This document shows, piece by piece, positions 36,487 to 46,906 of a stretch of DNA of 64,000 bases (position 1 is its first letter; every line of letters begins with the position of its first letter). A program made the position numbers and the translations under genes. The stretch is taken from contig NC_088296.1 in NCBI RefSeq assembly GCF_032854445.1, positions 2,691,246 through 2,755,245 on the forward strand. Direction: 5' to 3'. The notes beneath the pieces were generated by a model. It was not told the DNA's origin. It worked only from the letters and a program-made list of their open reading frames with translations, and searched no databases. Origin of the DNA: Liolophura sinensis. Taxonomy: Eukaryota; Mollusca; Polyplacophora; Chitonida; Chitonidae.

Positions 36487-36852
36487 TGGTCCCGATGGCT
36501 CGGTTGGTAGAGCGTCTGTTTCAGGGGACAGTAGATTCAAGGTCAATCCTGGGTCGGGTCACACGTAAGACATTAAAAGAGGAAGTTGTAGCTTCCTCGC
36601 TTGGCATTCAGCATTAAAAGGAAGTGCATCACTGGTTGACCCGAATCAGTGTTATGCCTCGGGCAGGGCGGCTTACTTGCCTTCGGTAAGTCGACTCATT
36701 GAAGCAGTGCTAGATAAAAGAGCGGTGGAAATCCGTCCCTCAACAAGGAGGCACATTACACGTACATGCACCCTAAGGATTGCTTCGTCGTCATATGACT
36801 GAAAAATTGTTAAGTATGACAATAAAGCCCAAGCATTCACTCAATCACACTC
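36487..36852 (+). mobile_element. SINE-B, near full length
   Basis: The head has an A-box-like TGGCTCGGTTGGTAGAGC and a B-box-like AGATTCAAGGTCAATCC, then CTGGGTCGGGTCACACG. The body is about 250 bp with TTCGGTAAGTCGACTCATTG. The end is GACTGAAAAATTGTTAAGTA, AAAGCCCAAGCATTCACTCA. About 365 bp. A different family from SINE-A in both head and tail. Confidence 0.8.
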
Positions 36853-36992
36853 AATATTGATGATGACATTCGTGTATATCTAAAAGCTTGTATTAAATAG
36901 ATATCATTTTATAGCTTAAGTTTATTGTTATGACCACGATAGTCATATTTCTTCAGCCACCTCATTCATGACCGACCAAAGTTAACTGTTCA

Positions 36993-37047
36993 GAGTGAGT
37001 GAGTTCTTGGGGTTTAACATACTTGACAATTTTTTAGTCATATGAGG
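36993..37047 (-). mobile_element. SINE-B 3' tail fragment
   Basis: GTGAGTGAGTTCTTGGGGTT, then ACAATTTTTTAGTCATATGA, matching 26155-26225. Confidence 0.7.
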
Positions 37048-37530
37048 ATAACTGTTAAGATGAATATTTCATGCAGTGTTAGTAATTCCATGTTGGTATC
37101 AAAACTTTCCTGCATTGACAATCTCATACATCTGAATGCTGTTGTTAAATATACACGTCATTTCACAATATATGTTTAATGCTTTTATAAAATAGACATT
37201 TCATAACTTATGTTCAATGTTATCAACTAAAATAGAATAGCTCATTGAATTATATTGTCTATTTGCTGGTATTAAGTTTAGTGTTTAATGAAGTTAAAAG
37301 AAGGTTAGTGTTAAATATGACATAACTGTGAAGACTGCATGTATTCAGCATTGATGAAGGATTAAGTATAAATGCTTGTATTAAATAAACATCATTTCAC
37401 AATATAAGTTTGATGTTAACTTAAATCGGAGTTGTTTATCGAATTAAAATGTCCGTTTCCTTGTATTATATAAATAGACATCATTTCATAGCTTAAGTTC
37501 AGTGTTAACAGCTCATCCAAATTGTTCATT

Positions 37531-37824
37531 CACAATGAGGCCAATTGCTTGTAATAGACAGGTTCACTGTTAAGTTCAATCCATGGAGAGAAAAAAAAAA
37601 CGTGATTGTACTTGCAAGGTTGGCAGAATTTTTATACGTAGAACCGGCTAGACATGCTAAACCAGAGACGATTATGTAAAGGGTCTGTATATAGCAGAGT
37701 CTGTTGATCAACTGGCAGTAGTTACTGACAACTGTAGGTCAGCTCTGTGATAGTGTTCGTTTAGTCAGTGTATGGCGACCCATTAGGCTCGTAAGGTTGT
37801 TCTGTACTAACGTATATGTTCTCT
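37531..37824. other. No feature seen
   Basis: Unique AT-rich sequence. Confidence 0.5.
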
Positions 37825-38040
37825 AATTCCTCAACCTCTCTGCATATGAAAGAGCAATTTTCAGTGTAATTTATGCACATTTTTATGTTAACTTTAGAGA
37901 CAAATGTACATTGGTTGGATTGGCCAATTTCAGGGCCTCACAGCAAATTTAATTTGATGAGTACACACAGAACGATGCCCTCAGAATATGCATGAATAAA
38001 CACCATGGAAAGATGCGATAAGGTTGAAGAATTACAGTAT
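37825..38040 (+). mobile_element. Dispersed element C, copy 4 (3' truncated)
   Basis: CATATGAAAGAGCAATTTTC, GGATTGGCCAATTTCAGGGC and CCTCAGAATATGCATGAATA align with 15180-15330. It stops where element E begins. Confidence 0.75.
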
Positions 38041-38049
38041 GTGTTTATG

Positions 38050-38400
38050 TATGTATGTATGTATTCTTGGAGTTTTGCGTTGTACTTAGCTATGTTGTAG
38101 TCATATGACGATGAATAATCAGGTGTATGTATGTATACTGTACCTTCTTGTGGCAGGGCGGGTCCATACTGCCAAAGTATCATGCCTTCTTGTGGCAAGG
38201 CGGGTCCATGCTGCCAAAGTATCATGCCTTCTTGTGGCAAGGCGGGTCCATGCTGCCAAAGTATCATGCCTTCTTGTGGCAGGGCGAGTCCATGCCGCCA
38301 GAGTATCATGCCGAAGACATCAGACATGACACCCCACCCAGTCACATTACACCGACAACTGACCAACCAGTCCCGTTTCCTTGTTTTAACCTCTCAGTGC
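38050..38400 (+). mobile_element. Element E with a 42-bp internal tandem expansion (four units)
   Basis: CTTCTTGTGGCAGGGCGGGT starts at 38147 and at 42-bp steps, four units. The right flank (CAGACATGACACCCCACCCA) and the unit itself reappear, once and inverted, at 41040-41230. The left flank resembles the SINE-B tail (TTGTAGTCATATGACGATGA). Frames kept open by the 42-bp period are not genes. Confidence 0.8.
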
Positions 38401-38484
38401 TGAAAGCCAAGCTAGACAGAAACAAGTGCCATTTTTAAAGTCTTTGATATGAGCCAACCTGGGTTTTATTCCAGGCCTCCAAAC

Positions 38485-38580
38485 ATTGAGGTGGACACAG
38501 CACCAGGCACAACACCAGACACAACATCAAGCACAACACCAGGCACAACACCAGACACAACACCAAACACAACTCCAGTA
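38485..38580. repeat. 12-bp repeat, diverged outlier of the large 12-bp array
   Basis: About eight units of ACACAACACCAG/GCACAACACCAG, 700 bp before the main array with the same core. Confidence 0.85.
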
Positions 38581-39235
38581 AGTGCAATGAAGAATGAACA
38601 GTTATTTGATTGTTTTTTATGCCATACTGAAGACCTTGTAATTCATACAATGGCAGTGGGTGTGAGATTTATGGGCTGGCAACACAGAAGTGCCTGGAGT
38701 AAACCACCAACCTTTGGCAAGTTGGCAATGACTCTTGTCACTTGATGACAACACACCACTCTGAGTATTTCTAGGACTGTGACATTTAATAAATTGCAGT
38801 TAAAACCTCTGCACTTTTTATACCTATTTCGGCTTTACCTATGGTGCAAGGGGTTGTGTAAATTACTTCGTTTTGGCTTATCCGTAGCACCATCTAGATT
38901 TTGTCTAAGGGAAGATAACTTAGTAATATAGTCCATCACTCAATGGTACAAGCCATTGAAGTATAGCATGGAGCTATCTTCAATATCTGGATGACACTAT
39001 GTCTATTTTAGTCATGGGCAATAACTGGATGTTCTTCCTCAGGACAGTTTTGGTTTTACTTTTAAGTTAAAGCTGCGTGAAAAGATGACTGTTTACACTG
39101 ACAAGTGATAGTTCAGCGGCATTATCAGATGGGAAGTGTTGAACATACAAGTTCATATGTTTAAGAAAGGCAGAAGCAATATTCCATTTGTTTATACCCA
39201 TTGTATGCGATTAAGTGATTTGAACGCTCATGTAG
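38581..39235. other. No gene seen
   Basis: Unique sequence. Confidence 0.5.
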
Positions 39236-39254
39236 TTGTTCTGGCTTTTGACCA

Positions 39255-40110
39255 CCACCATGGCTAGGGAAGAGAATCACACAGCTATTCTCAACACTGG
39301 ACACAACACCGGACACAACACCACCATGGCCAGGGAAGAGAATCACTCAGCTATTCTCAACACCACTCACAACACTGTGCACAACACCGGGCACAACACC
39401 GTGCACAACACTGGACACAACAGCGTGCACAACACCACTCACAACACCGGACACAACACCGTGCACAACACCGGGCACAACACTGGGCACAACACCGGGC
39501 ACGACACCAGGCACAGCACCGGACACAACACCGGGCACAACACCACCCACAACACCGTGCAAAACACTGGACACAACACCACTCACAACACCGGGCACAA
39601 CACTGGGCAAAACACCGGGCACAACACCACCATGGCTAGGGAAGAGAATCATTCAGCTATTCTCAACACCACTCACAGCACCGGGCACAACACCAGGCAC
39701 AACACCGGACACAACACCGGACACAACACCACTCACAACACCGGGCACAACACCACTCACAACACTGGGCACAACACCACTCACAACACTGGGCACAACA
39801 CCGAGCACAACACCATGCACAACACCGAGCACAACACCAAGCACAACACCACCATGGCTAGGGAAGAGAATCACTCAGCTATTCTCAACACCACTCACAA
39901 CACTGTGCACAACACCGGGCACAACACCGTGCACAACACTGGACACAACACCGTGCACAACACCACTCACAACACCGGACACAACACCGTGCACAACACC
40001 GGGCACAACACTGGACACAACACCACTCACAACACCGGACACAACACCGGACACAACACCGGACACAACACCGGTCACAACACCACCATGGCTAGGGAAG
40101 AGAATCACTC
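39255..40110. repeat. 12-bp array with higher-order structure and a recurring ACCACCATGGCTAGGGAAG spacer
   Basis: Units of CACAACACCGGG type (12 bp) are punctuated five times by CACCATGG(C)(C/T)AGGGAAGAGAATCAC plus CAGCTATT(C/T)TC. About 130 bp from 39361 is repeated nearly base for base from 39889, an offset of 528 bp (44 units). A + strand frame (39236-40168, 310 codons) stays open throughout, reading NTGH-type tetrapeptides and MAREENHSAIL at each spacer. The spacer ATG has a near-ideal Kozak context. The frame may be only a consequence of the period. Confidence 0.93.
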
Positions 40111-40123
40111 AGCTATTTTCTGT

Positions 40124-40418
40124 GTTTCACCTAAAGTTTACGGGTTTCAAGTGATACCTTTTCCATAATTCTGATTGATTCTTTTCGCGAAGTTTGATTT
40201 ATTTCTTATCAGGAAAACTTGTATTGGCATCAAAAGTGTCATTTTAAGGCATTTACATGCTAGTGAAAGTGCATTGTTACAGGGGATACTAGTGAAAGTG
40301 CATTGTTACAGGGGATACTAGTGAAAGTGCATTGTTACAGGGGATACTAGTGAAGGTGCACTGTTACAGGGGATACTAGTGAAGGGGCACTGTTACAGGG
40401 GATACTTTAGGTTAAATA
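40124..40418 (+). mobile_element. MITE D, copy 3, with a 29-bp internal tandem expansion (five units)
   Basis: Begins GTTTCACCTAAAGTTTACGG. The interior matches copy 1 (GCGAAGTTTGATTTATTTCT, AAGGCATTTACATG). Then TAGTGAAAGTGCATTGTTAC recurs every 29 bp from 40261, five units. It ends with ATACTTTAGGTTAAATAC, the decayed right terminus. Copies 1 and 2 carry this segment once. Confidence 0.8.
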
Positions 40419-41039
40419 CAGGACTACCCTTTGAAAAGGTGGACTGTGCAGCCATTGTTATGTGCCACTTCTGGACACCTGTAAGGCTTTACATATGTAT
40501 TCTCATTGTGCATTTACATGAACAGTTTAAATAAAACCCTGAATGAGGTAAACTGACAAGAGGCCATAATTCACCGGTTATGTGTGACCATTTGCCAGTC
40601 AGTTATCACACTGTCGGTTTTGCTCTGGTTTTACTTTCTGTGCTCTAAGTCTTTTATTATAGAAGGGAAACTAGTAATATCCCCTAACTAATCCCACCAC
40701 AGTGACTCAGATGAATTCGTTTACGGGATCTCAAATGGCTGTAGATAATACATGAAAAAAATAATCCCATTTTAAATTTTGGTCATCACTATTCTCTTCA
40801 GCATTGCATGCCTCACTGGTATTACATTAGTATTCATTGCTTTCTCATGCGCTTATTGTGGCTAGTTTTACACAACATTGGGAGACGTTCTCCAAGGCAA
40901 TGCAAATGGTATTTCACACAAAAAAAAACACCCTACGTTGTTTTGCCATGGATTATATCTCATATTACCATCCTAAAAATGATAATTTTTTCCTGACTTG
41001 GCAATCAGCAGTGAGAGGTTAGAGCCAGGAAACATGACC
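40419..41039. other. No gene seen
   Basis: Unique AT-rich sequence. Confidence 0.5.
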
Positions 41040-41230
41040 AGTTGACCTGGTGTCAGTATAATGTGACTGGGTGGGGTGTCATGTCTGGTGTTTTCAGCAC
41101 GATAATTTAGTGGCATCAGCACTTTGGCAGCATGGACTCACCCTGCCACAGGAAGACATAATATATGTAACACACCCCTAATGACTCCTCGTCGTCTGGC
41201 ATATTGTTAGGTGAGATATTAACCCAAACC
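41040..41230 (-). mobile_element. Element E, unexpanded copy
   Basis: The reverse complement carries CAGACATGACACCCCACCCA and one TGTGGCAGGGTGAGTCCATG...GCCAAAGT unit, where the copy at 38050 has four. Confidence 0.75.
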
Positions 41231-41421
41231 AAACATACATACCTACATACAGAAAGCTGCACTGATATACTGCCTAGTTGTACTGTCTTTTGTATCACAA
41301 ATAATTCTTCATTAACTAAGTTGCTTCTATGGAAAATAAGGTTTCTATCAGAAGTAGACTGGTATCTGAAACTTCAGTACTGTATGTGACCCATTCTTGT
41401 TACGTGCATCAGGCAACATGT

Positions 41422-41612
41422 ACCATTCTTGCACCATTCTTGTACTACTCTTGCACCATTCTTGTACAATTTTTGTACCACTCTTGTACCATTCTTGTAC
41501 CACTCTTGCACCATTATTGTACCACTCTTGTATCATTCTTGCACCACTCTTGTATCATGGACAATTTTTGTACCACTCTTGTACCATTCTTGTACCACTC
41601 TTGTACCATTCC
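41422..41612. repeat. 11-bp minisatellite, about 17 units
   Basis: ACCATTCTTGT/ACCACTCTTGT alternate irregularly. The period is not a multiple of three, and all + frames stay open reading HSCTILVPLLY-like repeats; not genes. Confidence 0.93.
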
Positions 41613-42039
41613 TCATGAACAACAGAGTGAAAGTTTGATACAAAATGTCCGAGGATATATTCCTATAAGTTTATGTGATACTAGACTGACATGTTAACAC
41701 AAAACAGTAATACCCTGTCAATGAACTTGTGGACTCTTTTAGATATCATATGACGTGTATGAAGCTGGGTATATATATAACATAAGTAAGAACTTATGAT
41801 GAGTTTTGTAGGAGACTACAGAGATAAATACTCAAATGTTTCATGCAGTTTTTGCTTATCACACAAGGTTAAACTGCAAACTTAATTTTGTTGAGTCTGT
41901 ATTAAAATTGAAGTTCACTATAAATTTTCAGGAATCAAGACCAGAAGTAAGAATATCCTGTTATGTGCAGTGCTCCGTAGTGATTTCTGATGGTAGGGGC
42001 AGATGTAGGGTCATATCTTGAAAATTTTTTAATATGTGC

Positions 42040-42420
42040 AGAACACACATTACAAAAATTCAGTTTTCTTGTCTTTGTGGATGGAACAGTCTTTCACACA
42101 TAGATAATGCAGTCAGCCAGCTGGTGTAGAAAAACTAACCAGTGACATCATCCAAAATTCGTTTTTCTTGTCATTACGTGCAGAACAACCTTCCATACAT
42201 AGATCACATAGTGAGCCAACTTGTTAGAATAATATCTACTGACATCTTTAAACAGTTTTCTTGTCATTATACAGGGAGTGGTTAGCTTCCCATATATGGA
42301 TTATACACTGCTTCTACTATTGTGGGAAAATGTCCAATTAGATCTGCAATATTCACTTTTCTTGTCATTATGCTCACTACAGCCTACCATACCTGGATCA
42401 CACAGAGAATGTACAGGGGT
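42040..42420. repeat. About 100-bp degenerate tandem repeat, four units
   Basis: TTTTCTTGTCATTA(T/C) followed about 25-30 bp later by C(A/C)TA(C/T)ATAGAT(C/A)A(C/T) recurs at about 42062, 42165, 42248 and 42357. Old and diverged. Confidence 0.65.
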
Positions 42421-45007
42421 TAAAAGTGAATGTTACATGTATCATTTTGTCTAAAGTAGGTCACTGTGTTCGCCGAATAACTGCTATTATAAGGTAAACT
42501 TCTTCTTTCTTATCACTGTACCAGGGCATCAGCCAGAACAAGTCAGCAGTAACAACTGCATATACATATTTCAATCTAAGCAAAAAGAAAGAAAAAAAAA
42601 AAAGAAACACAGAAAGCAGGGGAGTGTAAAACTGAATGATGATGTTGTTTCCTTTTTGTCTGCTTGTCACAAACCAGTACCAGGAAGCCAAGAAATCAGT
42701 TGTAATATTTAATTTGAGTAGGTTAAACATAGGTAATGGGTATATTAGGGATAGTTCCCTGTTGAGCACAGCAACATGTGATGTGTTAGTAGGCTGCGTT
42801 TTTGTTGCCCTCTACATGGATTGGAAATTAGACCTCAGTTTACTGTTAGTTAAGATCATCTTGACATGAGAAGGTGCTTGTACTATTAATTTGGGTTTGT
42901 GGAAGTACATTGCTTCTTGCCAACAGCATCCCTGTTTGCAAACTGTTTTCTCCTTCATTTAATTATAGAAAACATTGATAGAGAATAAATTTTTTTATCT
43001 GAAATTTGAAAAAAGAAAGAAGAAAAAAATCCCAGCCTGTTTCTTGTGAAATAATCTATTGTTTTTAACCAGGAAATGATATATAAGTCTTGCATAGCAA
43101 AGGTTTTTGTTTTTGTTCTTTTGGCATGTGTTGTTTTTTCTGAATAAATGTTGTCCTCTTTTTATTGGGAACAGGATACAAAGTTTTAAATGTGAATCTA
43201 CATTTTCTATGCTGCAGGGTGACAAAATGTCGCACATATGATTACAACCCGTCTGTGGACAATTACAAACTGTCATTGTGTCACAGAACTTGTCACAAAT
43301 CTCGTCACTAATTTTGTCACTAATCTGGTTGTGACAGGTATTAGTGTGGTGACCTGAGAACTAATTGTATGTCCTATATGAAACAAGGAGTAATTCCTAG
43401 GTCAGACAAGCAGCTACAACCGTGTGATGCTTGGCAAATGAAGGCAGGCAACAGTTAGAAATACGGCCTCGATTTACCTCAGTTAGGGTTTTATTCTAAC
43501 CACTCCTGTAAACGTGTAAATAGTAGTAAATTTACAATCAGGTAAATGTTTAAATATTAAGTCAATGCCACAAACTGTGAACGCCAATATTGAATAATTA
43601 GTATAGCTAACTTAACTGTTGAGATCTTTTAAGTTTTTGAGTGGATAAACGATTATTGTACTGCCCCACACTTCCGCCTAGTACAGGCAGTACACTTCTG
43701 TAAAATTCGTATGATCCGTGACGGCAAGGTCGCGCGAGACAAAAGACAACTTAGAGACAAAGGACCAAAGATAAGATTGGAGCCGAACAAACTTTGACAA
43801 CAAACATGGTGGAGATGTTTGAGAAGCTTGGGAGGATTGTAAACAGACCTGGACTGTGGGAGACTAGGAGATAGAACAACCTAGCCTCTGATGAACCGAT
43901 CTTCCCGTCTAAAAGGCACCATTCACTATCTTCACCCTGAAAAGGGATAGATACACAGTCTTTTGAACTACCCTCATTTTGATTTTGATAGCCCAATATA
44001 TTGTTTTCTCTGTTTATAATTTTCACTAAACAATTCTTGTTGGTCGTAACTGCAGTTTTCGTCAAATGAGCATTGAATTAAATATAAAAGCGTGAACAGC
44101 AAAATCAGAGCAGCGACGGTGATAGCTGGCAAATGGTCAAAGCGGCCTCTCGTCCATTTACCTTGGTAAAAGTTTTATTTTAACCGTCCGTGTATATTCG
44201 TCTGCTGTAGCAATTAACACGCCCCCTAACAACAATTTGCTTAATATTTTGACATCAATTAGTTTTATCGTTATGTTCTACAGCAGATTTTGAGAGTGAG
44301 AATTGGACCTTGAAATTATGGACCTAGATCGTCAGTTTTGGATGACGCTTAGATTGTAGTTTTCTGTTTGAAATCTGTGATGTACCAAAACATTTTGTTA
44401 AACTTATGTCTAAATTAGATGACCTTTCCGGAAAAAAGTACAACATTTAATCTGGATTGCATTACACTACTGTAACTGTGAATGCTAGAACGACATCAAG
44501 AGCGTTTGAAACCACAACATCACTTCTGGCTACACATCATCCAAGGTTAACTCCATCTGCCAGTGCGTGACGTCACATCAGGCAAAAGTAGAAGAGGGAG
44601 AAAATTATCGGTTTTGTTCTTTCCTCCGAAACGCACGACATTGGTTTTCTTAATCTTTGTCGTCGACAAAGGTTGCCATCGACATCTACTTATTTTCCCT
44701 CCAAATTGTATGGCATTGTTTCTAGGCTGTGTTGCTTGTATGTATGTATAATCCAAGGCTAAATGTCTTCCTTTAATGCATTTAGTGTATACTGCATTGA
44801 AAATGTGTTCACTGATCATATGTGAGCGGGGTTCATATGTCCGGGAGACGACATTACCCAGAATACCCTCTTTGCTTGACAACGCACTTGACAAATGTGC
44901 TGACTCAGTGCTTCATCTAAACCAGTGAAAGCTAAATCTGGGTCTGCAACCTCACAGGTGCAATCCAGTGTGAAAGACTTGAAATCCAAGAAAGTAATCA
45001 ATGTGAC
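42421..45007. other. Upstream flank of the zinc-finger exon; no coding exon seen
   Basis: AT-rich sequence. 43276-43337 has five TTGTCAC/CTCGTCACTAA phrases. A full CRE palindrome lies at 44567. No coding frame shows a domain. Confidence 0.55.
44567..44576. promoter_or_regulatory. CRE-type palindrome GTGACGTCAC upstream of the zinc-finger exon
   Basis: A perfect 10-bp palindrome containing TGACGTCA, the full CREB/ATF site, 525 bp before the start codon. If an alternative promoter lies just upstream of the coding exon, this would be its clearest site. No TATA box was seen nearby. Confidence 0.4.
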
Positions 45008-45036
45008 TTTTTGTGTGTATTTGCAGGTATGTGCAG
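45008..45036 (+). other. Splice acceptor directly followed by a donor-like GTATGT
   Basis: The tract TTTTTGTGTGTATTTGCAG ends at 45026 and the next six bases are GTATGT, a good donor. Then GTGCAG gives another acceptor at 45036. Juxtaposed acceptor and donor is the layout of recursive-splicing ratchet points known from long introns in flies and vertebrates. It could also be a plain acceptor with two alternative AGs. Confidence 0.5.
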
Positions 45037-45091
45037 TAGGAGCTGAATGAGACTGTCGCTGTGAAGGTCTCGGCAGAAACCATACAGTATT

Positions 45092-46906
45092 ATGTCAGAT
45101 GCAGATGTTATGGCGGAGGCCTATTCCAGCAATGGGAACGTATCATATAATGATATGCAAGTGAACGCCAGTCGCATAACTTGCCGCTTTTGTGGGAAAC
45201 GTTTCGCTCAAGCCGGATATGTTAAAGCCCATGAGAGACTGCATACCGGTGAAAAACCTTACCATTGTTCAGTGTGCGGGAAGCGATTCAGTGACCCCAG
45301 CAACTGGAAGAAACACGAGAAGGTACATTTCAAGAACAAAACAAACAATCCACCGGCCCTTCAGGAGAAGCCGGACAACACGTCGAACACCCCACCGTCA
45401 CCCCCAGCGCCCCCCACCAAACACTTGTCTTACCAGTACCCACTTCTTCCCTCGAGGAAGCTCCGACCCGATTCTTCGTCGGTGAATAACACCTGCAAAA
45501 TTTGCGGCAAGATTTTTGCTAGTCAGAGTAGCTTGGCCATACACCGGCGCATCCACACAGGAGAGAGACCGTACAAATGTGAGACGTGTGGGAAGGGATT
45601 CACGCAGATCGGCACTCTACGCACCCACGAGAGGATTCACACAGGAGAAAAGCCGTACGAGTGTCGCGTGTGCGGCAAGACCTTCGCGCAGTGCGGCAGC
45701 TATCGCATGCACGAGAAGCGACACTTTAACGACTACAACTATCGCTGCCAGATCTGTTACGGTAGCTTCAGTTCCTGGCAAGAGCTGGAGAATCATGTCA
45801 AGACCGCACACGACCTGGATAAGTACGTGTTAGAGTCTTCGCCCGTGGCGGGCGCCACTGCCAATGAAATGCACAACTTCGGGAGCATGGAGCAGTCGAA
45901 CAACTCACGGTCCACTCCCATGGATGGTCTGAACATGAGTCACGAAGATCTGGCCGTCAGCATAACTAATGGAGACATGAATTCTGGTCAAGGCCCCATG
46001 CCACCGCTTCCTGGAAGCCTCCCGCCTCATACACCCGACCCAAGGGCATTCACGCCCGAAATGCTGGCAGCGGCTTATGGCCCCACCCTCATGACGAACG
46101 GAGGTATGCTCGTCATGGCGACGTCCGACCACTCGAGGTCGATAGGGGCTTACCCCCGGGACATTCTCCCAATGAGACCTGATCTGCACAAATCCCCCGC
46201 TTCTTCTCCAGAAGGGACCAACACTGTTACCACGACGACCATTATGATGCCCAGCTCTCGCAAGCCTAGCACGGACTCTCACCTCTCCGGACAGCTCTCC
46301 AATCAGGACCAGCCCTACGATCTGAGCTCCAAGAGCGACCTGGACACCCGTGGATGCGAGTCTCCCCGCGACGAGAACACCCCATCTGAGAACTGCAGCT
46401 TCTCCAGCGGACAGTCGAACGAACCGACGGACCTGTCAATCAAAGAGGAGCGCCCTCAGCTGACCATTACCAACCTGCGCAAGCGCCTGTCAAACCACTC
46501 TTCTAACAACCGGAAGCAGAAGCACCCTATGCGGCGCTGCAACAGTAGCAACGACTACGAAAGTTTGCAACCCAGTTCCACGGGAATCAGCACGACAGCA
46601 GACAGTCCGCCGGAGGACATGAAAGACGTGGGCGAGATCGCCCTGATGAATCTCTACACAACGAATTGCACTCCGACTCTGAATCACCACCAGGCCGAAG
46701 ACCACACCTTGGTGGATTACCTGCTCACAAAGGGGAAAGTCTTCAAGTGTCAACACTGTAAAGTCATCTTCGAGGATTGCACTCTTTACCTTCTTCACAA
46801 TGGCTTCCACTCGCACGACGGAGATCCTTTCCGATGTGGGATATGCAAAGCGGCCTGTAAAGATCGCTTTGATTTCAATTGCCATCTAACAGGCCACATT
46901 AAATAG
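45092..46906 (+). CDS. C2H2 zinc-finger transcription factor with Ikaros/Hunchback-type C-terminal finger pair
   Basis: The complete 604-residue frame runs from ATG 45092 to TAG 46906. Fingers 1-2 (C31/C34/H47/H51; C59/C62/H75/H79) are joined by HTGEKPY. After a Pro-rich linker (81-130), fingers 3-6 start at C135, C163, C191 and C219 and end at H240. Residues 241-545 look disordered and hold PYDLS (408-412) and PTDLS (445-449), which match the PxDLS CtBP co-repressor motif, followed at once by IKEE (450-453), a SUMO consensus. The C-terminal pair (C553/C556/H569/H573; C582/C585/H598/H602) with DPF and DRFDF resembles the dimerisation fingers of Ikaros, and less closely those of Hunchback and TRPS1. 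A TGA at 45062 is in frame upstream, so the N-terminus is complete. Met1 has A at -3; Met7 (45110) has a stronger context (G at -3 and +4). The inferred role is a nuclear DNA-binding repressor. The orthologue is not settled. An intronless coding region is unusual next to the multi-exon vertebrate IKZF genes. Confidence 0.95.
   Translation: MSDADVMAEAYSSNGNVSYNDMQVNASRITCRFCGKRFAQAGYVKAHERLHTGEKPYHCSVCGKRFSDPSNWKKHEKVHFKNKTNNPPALQEKPDNTSNTPPSPPAPPTKHLSYQYPLLPSRKLRPDSSSVNNTCKICGKIFASQSSLAIHRRIHTGERPYKCETCGKGFTQIGTLRTHERIHTGEKPYECRVCGKTFAQCGSYRMHEKRHFNDYNYRCQICYGSFSSWQELENHVKTAHDLDKYVLESSPVAGATANEMHNFGSMEQSNNSRSTPMDGLNMSHEDLAVSITNGDMNSGQGPMPPLPGSLPPHTPDPRAFTPEMLAAAYGPTLMTNGGMLVMATSDHSRSIGAYPRDILPMRPDLHKSPASSPEGTNTVTTTTIMMPSSRKPSTDSHLSGQLSNQDQPYDLSSKSDLDTRGCESPRDENTPSENCSFSSGQSNEPTDLSIKEERPQLTITNLRKRLSNHSSNNRKQKHPMRRCNSSNDYESLQPSSTGISTTADSPPEDMKDVGEIALMNLYTTNCTPTLNHHQAEDHTLVDYLLTKGKVFKCQHCKVIFEDCTLYLLHNGFHSHDGDPFRCGICKAACKDRFDFNCHLTGHIK

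Larger units (their letters stand above)
36155..37530. repeat. Ancient, highly diverged tandem repeat interrupted by SINE-B
   Basis: Phrases ATAGACATCATTTCA, ATAAGTTCAGTGTTAAC and AACTAAAATAG(AA) recur about every 100-200 bp (36160, 36245, 36370, 36897, 37190, 37390, 37470). Divergence is high, so this is proposed from repeated words rather than a clean period. Confidence 0.45.
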
